Part shown: piece by piece, positions 44,201 through 64,000 of the stretch | How the letters are laid out: every line of letters begins with the position of its first letter | Position numbering within the stretch: the stretch's first letter is position 1 | Source of the DNA: Plecoglossus altivelis | Lineage: Eukaryota; Chordata; Actinopteri; Osmeriformes; Plecoglossidae | Direction of reading: 5' to 3' | Length of the DNA stretch: 64,000 nucleotides | NCBI GenBank assembly: GCA_036571765.1 | Contig: BROE01000001.1 | Location: forward strand, 3,572,137 to 3,636,136 | Notes under the pieces: model-generated | The model's input: the letters and a program-made list of their open reading frames with translations, nothing else | Databases searched by the model: none | What the model was told of the DNA's origin: nothing | Made by a program: the position numbers and the translations under genes

Positions 44201-47200
44201 AGAGCCAGGCGGTTCGAAGCCAACGGCTTCAGACGTTCAACACAGTGACTCTTCATACAAAAATGAGCTGCCAAAGAGTAGGCCTACTGTAGCTCAAACC
44301 GTCAGTCAATCACTGACTTAGTACAGAGAACACACTGTCAGATAGCAACCCCAGGAGACCAGCAAGCTATCAATGAACATACATTACGATAAATGTGAAG
44401 TATTAATATTATAAATCCTAAAACACCAGTGTTTACAATGTTTGCTGGGTTACATTAAAATACTTATCGATTGTATTATTACATTTTCTCAAACGTTATA
44501 TTAATGACACAAATAGAGCCGTATCAAAGTCAAAGGGAAATCACTGATCCTATCTATTACTCAGTAAATTCAGTAAACAGGATGTCCCGCCGATTCTAGC
44601 AGTGAGGATCCAGTCAAAACAACAGTGCCTCTCCCATCCCCCACCATTGCTCATTTTTGCCTGGATGGCCATTTTAGCCCTAGATTAATTACGCACAACC
44701 TCCTATCCTTCGCTCAGTCATTCAAACAGAGAAAGTCAATAACAAGCCCACATAGCCTAATTGAATCGTGTACAACACTGTTATTTTGTAGCAGTTAAGA
44801 TTCTTGTAGCATTCATTTTTATACCTGTAACGTGGCCATTTAAATTCTTGGTTGATGTTCTTAAATTATAGTCTTTGAATCTGTCCTGGATTTCAGATAT
44901 CCTAATGCATCGTCAACAAACACTTAATCATAAAAGTTCATTTTTTATGTGATTATATTTCACAAATGTAAGCATATTAAAGTATTTCAATGGATGGGTC
45001 GGGTCCCTTGTCAATGGCATTTTTACTGGCATCCCTGTGCGAGATGATGACATATCATGAAATGATCAGTGATGAATACTGTGCAGATTCTGGAAGAGAG
45101 CTACGGCTAGTGTCTGAAGCACTATTAGTCAAGCACGTTCTTCTAGTTATATTTTTTTCCCGCCATTATGAAGTAAAAATCCTAGGAGAAGGAAGCACAG
45201 CCACTTATGTCACACAACACAAACGCCCACACAACGACCCTCTTGATAATATGCCAGAATTATGTAAGAAAAACAACAAAGCTAATTTGATCGGCAGCTG
45301 ACTGGCATCAAAACTGACTTAACAGACAAAAAGGCCACAGCGGTAAAAAAGATAAGTCACTGTATGCTCTCACGAGTTGAATGTTAGGCTATTACCACGT
45401 TGTCAACAGTTAATGAAAAGCATTGACATGAACGTGTAGTTTTCAAAGTGCCAGTATGACAGGTTACTGTAGTAGGAGCATGAAGGATTGTCCTCACAGT
45501 TACACTGCACCATTTTAATTCGTTCCAACTCAGTCTCAGAATTTCAGTAGGCTGTTCGTTTGGCTCAAGTTCAACATCCTAGGCTAGAAACAAAAACAGA
45601 ACTCTACACATAGGTTGTAAGTACTAGAAAGATGTCTTTATTTTTGTGTAGTATGCTGAGGAAAATCGTTTACATATTTGTCACCGACACAGAGCATGTG
45701 TATTAATTTGGCACAGGAAAAACTGAAAGATGCACGGATGGGGCAAAAATATATTCAGATGCAAATGTTCAGCAGACCAAGCCAAACAAAGGATTGCATC
45801 CAAAGCCGAGATGGCTGATATTCTACCTCAGTTTCTCTACAGGCTACCTGTTTTCTAGAACATCATTCTGTTTTCCAGCCCAGTACCCCACTGTGTACTG
45901 GTGCTTCACGACGCATATTTGGATGCATAGTAAATTCCTTTTTTTCATGCAATGCAGGGTTTGTGCAGTGCATAATAATAACTACTATAAAAGGGCTGAA
46001 CAACATGAATGCACATGCTAAAACCGTAGGTGTCGTACTGTGAGGTACAATCTGCTGCCTGCACAAAACAAAATGTCACAAAACCATGACTGCTAGCATA
46101 TATTTGTCAAGCCATGGCTTAGTACATGATTAACTGTCAGTTCAAGGGGTCAGGGTGCTGCTTGGACAAGAGCACCCTGGCAACCCTCTCATGAAGAAGC
46201 TGTTGTTGGCATTGTGGTATAGCTTCTTAGATACAGTCACACCATTGACAAGCTTTCATTTGCGCTGTCCTTAGTAACCATAGTAGCAGGTTAATGTATG
46301 TATTTGCATTTCCCATCTTATCTGCAGGTGAGTCTGTGAGTCTCAAACAGAGGGGGAATTAAAAGAGAGGATATATGAGTGCATAATAAAGATAAATAGG
46401 AGACAAAACTATGAGTTCTCCCGGCGATGACAATTGCTCCTATAGTCAATAGTACCATAACAGGTGTGTGTCCATTTTTTCTATGAAGGGAGCACAAAAG
46501 AAAGATGCTCATCTCTAACTGCCTACTCAGCAATAGCTATTTTTAGAACTTGGAAACGAAAAGAGAGGCCTTGGCTTTCATCCTCCATTACTACAGTTTG
46601 TCGCACCTCCAGGTTTGGCCTGCAGAGAGAGCTTGTGATTCTCCTTTGCTACAAAATGTCTAGGTAGCCGTCAAACATGCAAATGCCATTCCATTTTTAC
46701 ATTGTATCGTCTCTCCCAGCTAGAGTATTGGGCGTGTGTTCTTCTTGTATCCGTATGGTGTAAACATGGTTATTTTTAGTGAGACAGCCGAGGTCAGGGT
46801 AAAAAAAGAATTGTTTTCACACTGGGCGGCACAAGGCTGGGTCTAAGCTCCTTGAAGTGGCTCGTATGTTTCAGTGTGCTGGCTGCAAAGAGCTATTGGA
46901 GAGGGTTAAGTTAACTGTTTCATTAGGCTGGTGTCCTTGGGGAAGAGAACGTAGAGAAGCTCTATGAGATACCAGCAAAACAGTATTGGATACGACACAT
47001 GTTCAGGCAGCAGACAGTTGTCAGTTGATAGCACCAATATGGCTGTCAAGGGGCCTGAGGAGGGTGAGATCCCCTCAGTTTACCCATCTGCTGGATACAA
47101 ACGACAACCATGGATTGTGTTTAGTGAAAACTACCCGGTCCACACATGATGAATTTGATGACTATTATGTTCTCCCAGGGTTAATGTTGGAGATGGTTTG

Positions 47201-47640
47201 GCAGTGAACCCTAAACTAGACTACAGTGTCTGTTCTTGTAGCAGCAGAGACATCTTGTGGCACAAAATGGAAACTACTGCCTTTAACCTCTAGTCTATAT
47301 CATAACATTTTGAACTGGAATGACCACATTGAATTATCATGAAAAATAAAATAACAAAGTTAGTGACGCACTTAATGCATGAAGCCAGAGGTCTGTATGT
47401 TTTTCAAAATAAAGGAAGAGCCAGTTTTCTGAGTTACGCCTCAAGCGTCAAAAGATTTGCTGCAGATGATCCAAAGAAAACCCACATGGACCCACCGAGA
47501 CTGTATTTAGCGAGAGGCCTGCATTCCCAGTACTTGACAAACTCTTGAGCTTGAGGGCATTGTACGGGTAACTCATATTACGTACGCAGGTATGACAACC
47601 ATGCTGTTCATTCGGGTGGGTTTAAATAAGAGCGGCTGGC
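44201..47640. other. Intergenic stretch between divergent tbl1xr1 and kcnmb2
   Basis: No coding gene, RNA gene or clear repeat is supported here. Open frames up to about 100 codons occur but have no recognisable features or splice context. Confidence 0.5.
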
Positions 47641-47727
47641 GTCACTTAGAGCACAGAGTGTATCAGAGAACCACTGCTGACAGTTGGATCTCCAGCTTGG
47701 ATTATCCTAACAGCCCTCCAACAAGAG
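47620..47727 (+). promoter_or_regulatory. kcnmb2: Candidate kcnmb2 promoter and non-coding first exon
   Basis: A TTTAAATAAGAG TATA-like motif at about 47619-47631 is followed by a short leader ending in a donor (ACAAGAG/GTAAGAC, exon end 47727). No long ORF occurs in the leader. It is the only clear donor of this kind upstream of the first coding exon, about 2 kb away. Confidence 0.45.
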
Positions 47728-49806
47728 GTAAGACCTCACTAATTAAACAGGAGTCCACAAATTAGAAAAGTAAATGGAAGCATTCCAGTGATTGTTCACG
47801 GGAAGTTTAAGATATTAGCCAGACCAACGATTTGAGATGTTCAACTGTAGCCTAATAAAATCTATTTTGGAGGACTTCATCACTGTAGAAGACAATAAAC
47901 GTCTAGGGTAACAATAGCATCTAATCTCGCATACATAAAATGATCAACCTAAAGTGTCTGCAAAACAAGTTACAATTACGCTTTTGACAGAGCACAGCAA
48001 CGAAAGACAATGTGTCTTTATTGGACATTTACTTAGAGTAGTTTGTTGTGCCTAATCCTACACTTGACGTGATGAGCCTCACGTACAAGCCTCACGTGTA
48101 CAACAAAATGAACATAAAATAGTAATGTGACTGTAAATACTGCATATGTATTCATCCTACTGTATCCTCTAAATTCTCCATGTGTCACAGAGAACTCACA
48201 TCAGACTTACATATATATTTATAAAAGCTGTGAAAGTGTGTCTGATGGACTTCTAAGGGGCAGCATAGTTGCGAGCACATGTCTTTTTGAACATGAAGTG
48301 GACACCTGACCACTCAGTAATAATCACGCAAAGGACATGGCAGAAAATACATGCTCAGACATTCTGGAAAGCGCCAATGCTGTTATTGAAACAGTCTAGA
48401 GCGCATTGTCAACAGGGTTAGCTTTGAAATCCAATGTGCCCCTGCGGTGAGTGTAAATAATAGGCCGCATGGCGAGTGCTGCCACCTCCTAAACTACGGA
48501 CGGCAGGATCAAAGCTCCCTGAGATTCCTGGCTTTAAACACGTAGCAGGAATCTTTTAACATCCACTTGTGACACCATTACATCGGAATGCTGCTGTATT
48601 GTATGTGAGAATATATGTCATTTATGTGTCAAAAGACAAACACCCATATATTCCTTCCTCTTTCCTTGTTGCTATCGGTAATATGATTTGACTTTAGATA
48701 TACAGCTGCGTCTCATATGAGTTGTCCTACAAACTTCTTGATGAGTCGCAGTGACTCAGACATCATAAGCGACTGGGACACATGTTTCATTAAGATGGTT
48801 TAAGTACAGCAATTTAAGTGCGCAAGTTTCTACTGTGGCCAGCATTTTCGCACAGTACGCTACTCCTCCTTTAGACACATTACAATATCTTAGCCACAGG
48901 AGGATGCATCATTCATGAATGTCAAAGCTGACAGTTTCTCCTTGAATCTTATTTGCATTTGATTGAACCACTTGATTGATTCAATTCATTAAATCCTTAC
49001 TTCAACATTGAAGGATGCCATTTAAAATATTAGAGCAACAATAGCAAAGAGCTGTCCCATTAGTCATGGGGACATGAATGAGGATGAATGCCCCATGGCC
49101 ATGTAAATCTATTTGTTCCAAATTAGTCTTCAGAATAAAAGCCCAGCAATCACTAAAGTGGGGTGCCATCGACCCTCATACTGCACACTGACCCCTAAAC
49201 GACCCTTGTCTCATAACTCAAAATGTCTGGGTTGGGGGTTCTCTCGACTGTTCATCAGGGCTGAACTCTTTCAGTGGAGGAAATGTTTTGGTGGAGCGTT
49301 TACTGACCAGGTTGTGGATAGCCAGGGCTTGTTGTTCTTGTGCGAAAAGAGAACAAAATGAGCTCCTCTTGACAGAATTGGTGTTGACGCTCCAGGTATG
49401 TCTTTCACGACAACTTTATTAACATATTTCACCCCTGGCAACCAGTCATTTTCCCACACCTCATTAGGGTGTCTTTGTGTTTAGACTGAGATGTTTGCCC
49501 AGTGTTGAAGTGAATGTCCTGTAGATTAGGGGGATATATTACAACCAGACCTCATGTTTGGTCGTAGTAGAGTACTTCTCATGCTGCTAGAGACAGTGTT
49601 GATACCTTGCTCTTTCCTTTAATTGTGAATTTCTGCACGAGCGTGGTTCTGACAGAAAAAAACTATGCACCAAAGGTACTTTCTGTGTAAACATAGTCTG
49701 TGTCGATAGATGTTATTTTGACCCCCCCAAAATCTTTTGCAGGTCTTTCCAGCAGTCTTTCCGCACTTCTTCGGTGAGGAGAGGAGGACGTGGAGAGTCT
49801 GGGAAG

Positions 49807-51231
49807 ATGTTCTTTGTGGCAGGGGCTAAAAGTGGAGGAGGATCCGGAGGAGGAGAGCGGAGGTGAAGTTTTTTGGAGGGAAAACTCTCTTGTGTATGCC
49901 ACTTGATATAAAATACAATGTAATTGCAGAGCATTGTCTGGAATGACAAAGCAAAACAGAGACATTTCTTTGGAATTAGACAGTAATACAATTCAGCAGT
50001 ATATCTTCTCAAAACTGTTCTGTGACACCTTCTTTCTTCTGTAATACAATGCTGCAAATGGCAGTTAGTGTAAAAATGCCTTTCCCTCCTTACTTGGTAC
50101 TCTCTATGTACGCATTATCAACATGTGGAGGGATAACAAGCTGTAACAGATGGAACATTTGGACTTTTCTTCTCAGATCAATCTACCAGAAGTTCAGGGA
50201 AGTCGACGTCCTCGACAAAAGGAAGACGGTGACGGCTCTGAGTGCGGGCGAGGACCGGGCTATGTTCCTGGGCCTGGGGATGATCCTTTCCTCAGTCATG
50301 ATGTACTTTGTGCTGTGCATCACCATCCTGCGCTCCTATGCAGATAGGTAACATCTGTCCAACGCTGCTTTTCATCCCCACTCCTCATAAGCTTTGGAAA
50401 TGTATGGTGTACCTAACATACATACATAACCAAATGGATCGTCTTTTAAAATTCTTGCCCATCGACAGAAAAACAAAGCATTTTAAAATTCAGTATTTAC
50501 AACCTTTAAAGGTGCCATTTATAATATTTGCTCAAAATGGTTCATCGTGTATTTATCTGAACTCCCCTGGTCTTGTAACCTTTCACACAGCGTGTGGACA
50601 GAGGAGAGCCTTTGCATCGTGCTCAACTCCACCATCGTTGCAGATGTGAACTGTTCCTACAGCTGTGGGTCAGACTGCTGGAGAGCTTCCAAATACCCCT
50701 GCCTGCAGATCTACGTCAGCGTCAACAGCACAGGACGGGTCAGCCTCTTATCCCACAACGAGGAGACCCAGGAGGCCAACTCTGAGGTGCATAGCTTGGA
50801 TACCCTCCCTGCCCTGATAGCAGGGCAGCCACCCATAAATGTAGAGGTAGCTATGTGCCAACAGCACTCCAGCTAAGCCATTATATGCTGTTCGATGGTC
50901 TCTGAGGTAGACTTACGTCAAATTACGTCTTCGCTTCTCTCGCCAGTGTTTCTATGTACCCAAGTGCCAAAAAGACAGCTCGGCCATGCACGCAATGACT
51001 GTGAACATCTCAGAGCGCTTGAAGGCGCAGCAGCAGGTCCCCTGCTACTACGACCCCGGGGAGCAGCAGGGGAGCGTCCTCCTGTCACGCCTGTACGGGC
51101 GCAGCGCCGTCTTCCACTCCCTCTTCTGGCCCTCCTGCATGCTGATGGGGGGCGCCCTCATCATCCTCATGGTCAAGCTGACGCAGTACCTTTCCATTCT
51201 GAGCGAGGAGATCGGAAAAATCAACAGGTGA
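49807..51231 (+). CDS. kcnmb2: BK (Ca2+-activated K+) channel beta-2 subunit
   Basis: Four exons in phase (49807-49862, 50177-50347, 50591-50786, 50947-51231) give 235 aa, the human KCNMB2 length. Two membrane segments flank a large extracellular loop: LGLGMILSSVMMYFVLCITI (TM1) and the stretch around FWPSCMLMGGALIILMVKLT (TM2). The loop has conserved cysteines and sequons (NST, NCS, NIS). IYQKFREVDVLDKRKTVTAL and the tail YLSILSEEIGKINR fit beta-2 better than beta-3. Beta subunits assemble with the Slo1 alpha subunit and tune its voltage and calcium response; beta-2 also inactivates it with a hydrophobic N-terminal ball. Here the N terminus is MFFVAGAKSGGGSGGGER instead of mammalian MFIW. 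Position next to tbl1xr1 and pik3ca agrees with human 3q26.32; kcnmb3, also near human PIK3CA, is the alternative. Confidence 0.9.
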
Positions 51232-52840
51232 AACTGGCTCGGTAGCTTGGGGAACCTTTTAGTCACCCACCGCCTGACAGACATGGACATGGAAGGGATT
51301 GTTTTAACCAGGTGACCCTTGGGCGGCGACCTCTTGTAACTTGTAGCTGAGACGTTTAGGACAGCTGGGTTTCTCTCCCCCCAAGAACTGTTTTAAATGT
51401 GAACTGAATGTTCTGGAAACGACTACACTGTTTGTTCTACCTCTGTTACTGGAACATAGTCTTGCATGTTTATGACAAATCCAATTGTTCATAGTGAGGA
51501 TTTTGTAATTGGTTTGTTTACAGGAACTTATGCACCCTGTTTGTAAAGTATTACATCACTTGGCATATTCGTGAGCATGTGCCTGTTATCTTATAGACAA
51601 CACTGTCAACTAAACTATTGGACTGTTGAGAGAACATGATCGAGTTCACTTTCCAAAAAGTGACTGTTACCTTCTAAGATAGGCAAGATTAAAACTGACA
51701 AAAGTCCTGCTGACTGTGACTTTTAGTGGTGCGTAACAAAGGTAAATTGTACATGAACAATCATGCCGTAATGAATGAGTACGATGTGTCACGCAATTCC
51801 GTAGTTTGTACATAGTAAGAATATCCTGTAAAGTACATTATGCTGTAATACTTGTCTAATGCAATTAAATTAGCTGTTCTTTACGTTTGTTCTTTAACAC
51901 TGACACTCTCGAGGCACACGGCATGGCAGGCATTTTAGTTCTTTCTCCGCTATAGATATATTTTGCTTCTGACGTTGCAAAGGACTTCCAGTGATTTAAA
52001 ATAGATTTGTATTGCTACATATTTGACATTGACTGCTTTACTGCTGCCCCTTGTTACGCGTGTGGAATCCTATCGAAGCGTGGCACCGCTGGGAAACACT
52101 TGACAGGGAGGAACACAAAACACGTTTGACAGATTAACTCCAGATAGAAACTTTCCAAGCATTCTGGCTCCCTCTGCTGTGTGCAGCCGGTCACATCATA
52201 AAACGTGACCTGGTCCAAACGCTTGGCCACATTCTACGAACATGTATCCTAAAATGCAGATTCATCTAACATGACACAGCCTATTAGTTTTAGTAAGGTT
52301 ACTACATGTTGATAATTTTAGATAGCTAAATCAGTCTCTTGCCAACCAAGTTACAATATTACTTTGACTGGCTGCTTGAATTATTACAAGGTCATTTAAT
52401 TTGTTACCCTATTGTCATTCCATGAGGTCACACTTAAAAGTTCAGCATATTGCTGCCTCTTAGTTATAGTCAGCCCTAAAATATTTATGTACGGAACCTT
52501 CCTATCATGCCCAAGCCCGTGCCGATGCGGGCGTTGCTGAAAACAAGCGGACGGTTCTTGTCAATGTCTGGCCAGCCTCTAGTTTAGGTCCCCTCGTTTT
52601 AAATCACCATAGCCTCTGTCTGGTCACATTGCCATTGGAGACCCACACGAACTGGTCAGTTTACTGATCAATGTATAAATAATATTCGATGTAATTTTTA
52701 AATAAAATGCGTAAGGCACATCTCTATAACAATTTAGGTTCATACTTTGATTTGAAAGGAGACCCCCATAATTTAAGATGGTAGTGAGCGAGTGCCCAAC
52801 GTTCAATGAACCATGTGAGGTACCGGAGTGCGTCGCGAAC
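51232..52840. other. kcnmb2 3' UTR and intergenic stretch
   Basis: The kcnmb2 3' UTR probably runs to about 51.9 kb, where an ATTAAA (51864-51869) is the best end signal; no AATAAA was seen. The rest shows no gene. Confidence 0.45.
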
Positions 52841-52849
52841 ACCTAAACG

Positions 52850-53040
52850 ATGTATTTCAAACTGGCCGCCCCAGACAGCAAGCGACTCGAGCTGTCCAAA
52901 TGCAGTTGTTTTCCGTTGGAATTATGCGATACACAACAACGAGGACTTCTTCGAATAATGGTTAACAACGTTTTCTACAGCAAATAAACTGCTTCAAAAC
53001 TTCAATGGATTAGCTACGGGAATGCAAGAAATCTAGTAAC
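52850..53040 (+). other. pik3ca: Candidate pik3ca non-coding first exon
   Basis: A strong donor (AGTAAC/GTAAGTAAT) ends at 53040, and a second leader segment starts at the acceptor CTCTTCCCAG at 54150, 54 bases before the ATG. The 5' boundary is unknown. Confidence 0.5.
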
Positions 53041-53214
53041 GTAAGTAATCACTGGCAGCTAGTTAGAAGTAGAAGAATTGGTATGAGTGTTGAACTCGCA
53101 GTAAGTGGACAAGGCTAGCTACAGTAGCTATCTCTTACTAGCTAAATCGACCTGGGCAGCTAGCGTCAAAGCTTCTCAGTCAGTGTAGGAGTAGCACTAG
53201 CAGTCTGGAATAGC

Positions 53215-53260
53215 TGTTAGTTAGCTAGCTAGTTAGCTAGCTAGCTAGCTAGCTAGGGAT
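53215..53260. repeat. (AGCT)n/(TAGC)n tract in pik3ca intron 1
   Basis: About 40 bases of TTAGCTAGCTAG-type tetranucleotide repeats, self-complementary; AGCTAGC words are also frequent across the surrounding 700 bases. Confidence 0.85.
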
Positions 53261-54180
53261 TTTAGCTAACGCCAAATAAAGTTGCTGCATTTAAGTGATA
53301 TGTCAGTTTCTCAAATCAGCCATCCTCCTCGTTTTTTAAATGAACCAATTAACAGATTATTTTATCTTGCTCACATATAGTGCTACGTTTATGTTGTCAT
53401 TTAGCTAGGGCTACCGACTGTGTATAGCTAGGCTAGCTCTAGCTGAGTAATTTTAACTGCAACTGCAAGACAACAACATGGTTAGCTAGCTATCCAGCCA
53501 CGATCGATTCTAGCAAGTCTGTAGCAAGACCGGGAGGAGTCAGCAGCTAGCTTGTCTGTGCTTTGCTAGTGACAGTATACGGTTGCTTGCTAGGAATACG
53601 CCGGTGTTTGTTTTTCATGTAAGGGAAGTTAGTCACTTTAAGGCACCCGTTGTGTCAGTCAATCCAAAATATCTTGTCAACAAGTTAACCAATGGAAGTT
53701 ATGTGCCTAATCTTTACATGCAGCTACTGTGGTTTGTCTGCTAATGTAGTCAGCTTGTGAAGCACGAGAGACTATATGCCAGCTATCTAAATTGCTACGA
53801 GTAAACAGTAGTTGACTGCCTAGGTAATGTATTGCTACTATAATAGTCAAAGGCACACAGACACAGTTTGAAAAATACATAATCTGATCGCTAGTTAGCC
53901 AAAAATGAAATCGCTCCCTTTACTCAGCTGGCACTGGAGTTCTCTCTAATACATATATTGCACCATCCTCCCATTTTTTCCAGGATGTACACAAGAACTC
54001 ATACAACATCCTATGGATTCCATGTAGATGTGTTTCGCCATCTTACGCTTCCCTGTCCACATACGAAAGATTTATCAAAGGCATCCTGCATGATTATAAA
54101 AGGGGTCAGCGGTTCTTATGTAATTTTGTTCTCTCTTTCTCTCTTCCCAGTGGGTCACCATTAATCATCTTAATTACTAG

Positions 54181-61710
<7,530 letters not shown>

Positions 61711-64000
61711 GGCAGGAGAGGAGGGTGGTGGGGCGGTGGGGAGGGGCCGACGCCCATGCCACACCTGGCCCGTGGCCACCTGCTCGCTATGAACTGGAAG
61801 AGCAGCAGTGGACTTTTCTGGCTCCAGGGGACGATCTGCCAAGCTGGAGTCAGACGGACGGAATGTCATCCACGGGCCCCGCCTCCTTTTTCTCCCCCTC
61901 GCTAAGAGAAAAATGGCGTTGTTACCTCGGTTAAGGGGCCGAAAACGCAGAGCATCGCTCGCTTTTCCGGAACCGCCGCGAACTGACAGAGAGCGTTGGG
62001 GTCACGGCGTGGTGACCAAGTCGCCTTAGGAACGGAACAATTGTGCAATCCCTGAAGCTCTCCACCAGCGTTCTTCTCTCCCTGTCCCGCAAGGTCGACG
62101 ACGAAGACCAGAACAACCTGTACACAAACGCCCGCTTTGCGTACCGCCTCTGACTGTGTCGAGCGTGACTCGACCTCTTGAGATGTTTGTACAGAGGTAT
62201 CCATAGTCTCATATGCATACAGTGCACATATTATTCCTTTTGAGATCTTTATTCTTTTTCTACTGAGCCAAAGTACTAAACACCCCCACTACATCTTACT
62301 CAGCAGTCTTATTGTTAAAGAGTCACTACGATTCCAATCCCCCCCCTTTTTGTCTTTCGTCGCACTGATGTCTGCAGTATTTATGTGTTTTTTCCGCCCG
62401 TTTGTCTTGTCTATCAGTATTACTTTTTTTTTGCATGTCGTAAGGTTATGGCACCCACAGGCTGCCGTCCATCTGCCTCAGTTGGATTCAACACGGAACG
62501 ACCCGTCGAGGAAGCCCGGTAGAACGCCATGACGGATGCGTTGGCTGTCTTGAGTTATTCAGCTTGCGATTTTTTTTTTCTTTTTAGAAAGGGAAAAAGG
62601 GTGTGAAATTTTGCTGTTACACTATGCAATTGTGATCTTTTATGTACTGTGCTTTAGAAACACATTTATCTGTCATTGTAAAGAAGCCATTTGAAGATTC
62701 AGAGCGGAAATGTAGGTACGTGGCTTTCGAGGTGTTCAACATTTTGTACAGACAGTACAAAACATGCACAGTTATGCACTGTAACGGTATCATCCATTTC
62801 GTTGAAACAGGGTGACTCTGCAAGAACTGTGAAATGTAGTATTTTGATGACAGGAAAGGCTGTGTGCAGCTTAAAGACTCGATCTGAAGAACATTTAGCC
62901 AGCCTGTGCGTTTATGAAATGCATTATTTTAGCATTATGAGTTTTTTTTTGTGATTCTGTTGATTTTCATAGAACTTCACTCGGCTCACGGTACGTACAT
63001 CCACAGACCTCAACGTAAAGTTCAATATACAATCCTACATAGTGGCAGATCTATCAACAACAACAAAGTGGAACTGAAGTGATTTTTGCGTTTTATCTTT
63101 TGTTTACCCTTCTGAGTATCTTTCTGTTGTCTGTCAAATCTGCCCATGTGTGAAATGGATCCTGTCGTTTGTTTACTTGCATAGAGGAAGGTGGTCTGGA
63201 ACCAAAATGACACTGTGGGTAGGTTTCCTGGCACACAGATGAAGTCATGTGCAGAGTCCCAGGTGTTTAGGGGTCTCCCCCCCTCCCTCTGTTTAGTCTC
63301 AAGAGGAGCACATGGCTCTATATGTCTCCAGGAAACACACCCTTGCACTATGCACGTGTTTCTGTACAGGTTACAGACCCTTTGGGGCGGGGCCCGTTCA
63401 AAGGAAGTCACCCCCCCCCCACAACCCACCTGTTCTCATTGGCTACACTATGAACAAGCCATCATCGTGTCTGTTTCTTCCCTGTTTCTTCCCCTTCCTA
63501 CTTGTGTTTTTCCTTTTCTTTCTACATATGCATGAGGTCCTTGGAATATCCTTAGTTTGGCCTAATGTTGTTTACTTGAATTTCATGTCAAATGACCTCT
63601 TGTTACCTGTACAACAAAATGATGAAGGCTACGCATCCTGATACTATTACACATGCTATTGCTTTCCTTGAATAACTCTAGAGGTAATATATTTTTGTAT
63701 TCTAAATATAGACAAATTTAAACTATTATCGCTAACCAAAAAATAGTGCAGTTCCGCATTATAACACATCCGTTTTACACCCAAGTAGTCAGCTTCCAGT
63801 AGTTGAAGTGATGCGGATGACTAAGCAAAGAGCGAATGAAGGAGAAGAAAATGGGGAATGGTAGGAGAAGTGGGTGTTCTGTGGTGCAAGTCTGTAAGCA
63901 CAACGACAAGAAGCTACCCTGCATGTCTTTTGAAAGCCTAATTAATGTTATCTACTCATTTGTAAATATCATTGGCCTTTTAGAAACACCCTTGTTACTC
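61711..64000 (+). other. pik3ca: pik3ca 3' UTR and downstream sequence
   Basis: No coding signal follows the pik3ca stop. The stretch is typical 3' UTR sequence with A/T runs. I found no clear canonical AATAAA, so the transcript end is not placed and may lie beyond the window. Confidence 0.45.

Overview
The window is a piece of a vertebrate nuclear genome, almost certainly a ray-finned (teleost) fish. The genes have many short exons with GT-AG introns, are compact for vertebrate genes, and their products resemble human proteins closely but not identically. Microsatellites, poly-C runs and AGCT-rich tracts fill the spaces between them. I could join exons by reading phase for every main gene. 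The reconstructed lengths match the human proteins where I know them: PIK3CA 1068 aa, TBL1XR1 514 aa, KCNMB2 235 aa.

Layout from left to right: a small secreted cysteine-rich protein gene of unrecognised family (+, 1409-3403); a four-exon gene for a 78-residue secreted peptide precursor (-, 4089-4848); ccdc39 (-, 5865-12173); dcun1d1 (-, 13327-15755), head-to-head with an eif4a2-type gene (+, 16462-22807) whose coding frame is broken in at least four places but whose introns carry two SNORD2 copies and two related H/ACA-like RNAs; b3gnt5, a single coding exon (-, 25619-26782); about 6 kb with repeats and no gene; tbl1xr1 (-, coding 35765-40831, 5' leader exons up to about 44.1 kb, 3' UTR down to about 33 kb); kcnmb2 (+, 47.66-51.2 kb); and pik3ca (+, 52.9 kb to beyond 61.7 kb).

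The gene set matches human 3q26-q27 (TBL1XR1, KCNMB2, PIK3CA, CCDC39, DCUN1D1, B3GNT5, EIF4A2), packed into 64 kb. It is a conserved synteny block rather than an operon. The genes act in separate processes: ciliary axoneme assembly, cullin neddylation, translation initiation and snoRNA hosting, glycolipid synthesis, corepressor exchange, BK channel gating and PI3K signalling.

The observations most worth follow-up are the decayed eif4a2 gene with apparently preserved intronic snoRNAs, the two small secreted-protein genes that I could not assign to a family, and a repeat-built AG-free pyrimidine tract of about 320 nt at a tbl1xr1 splice acceptor. I saw no CRISPR array, tRNA, rRNA or intact transposon.
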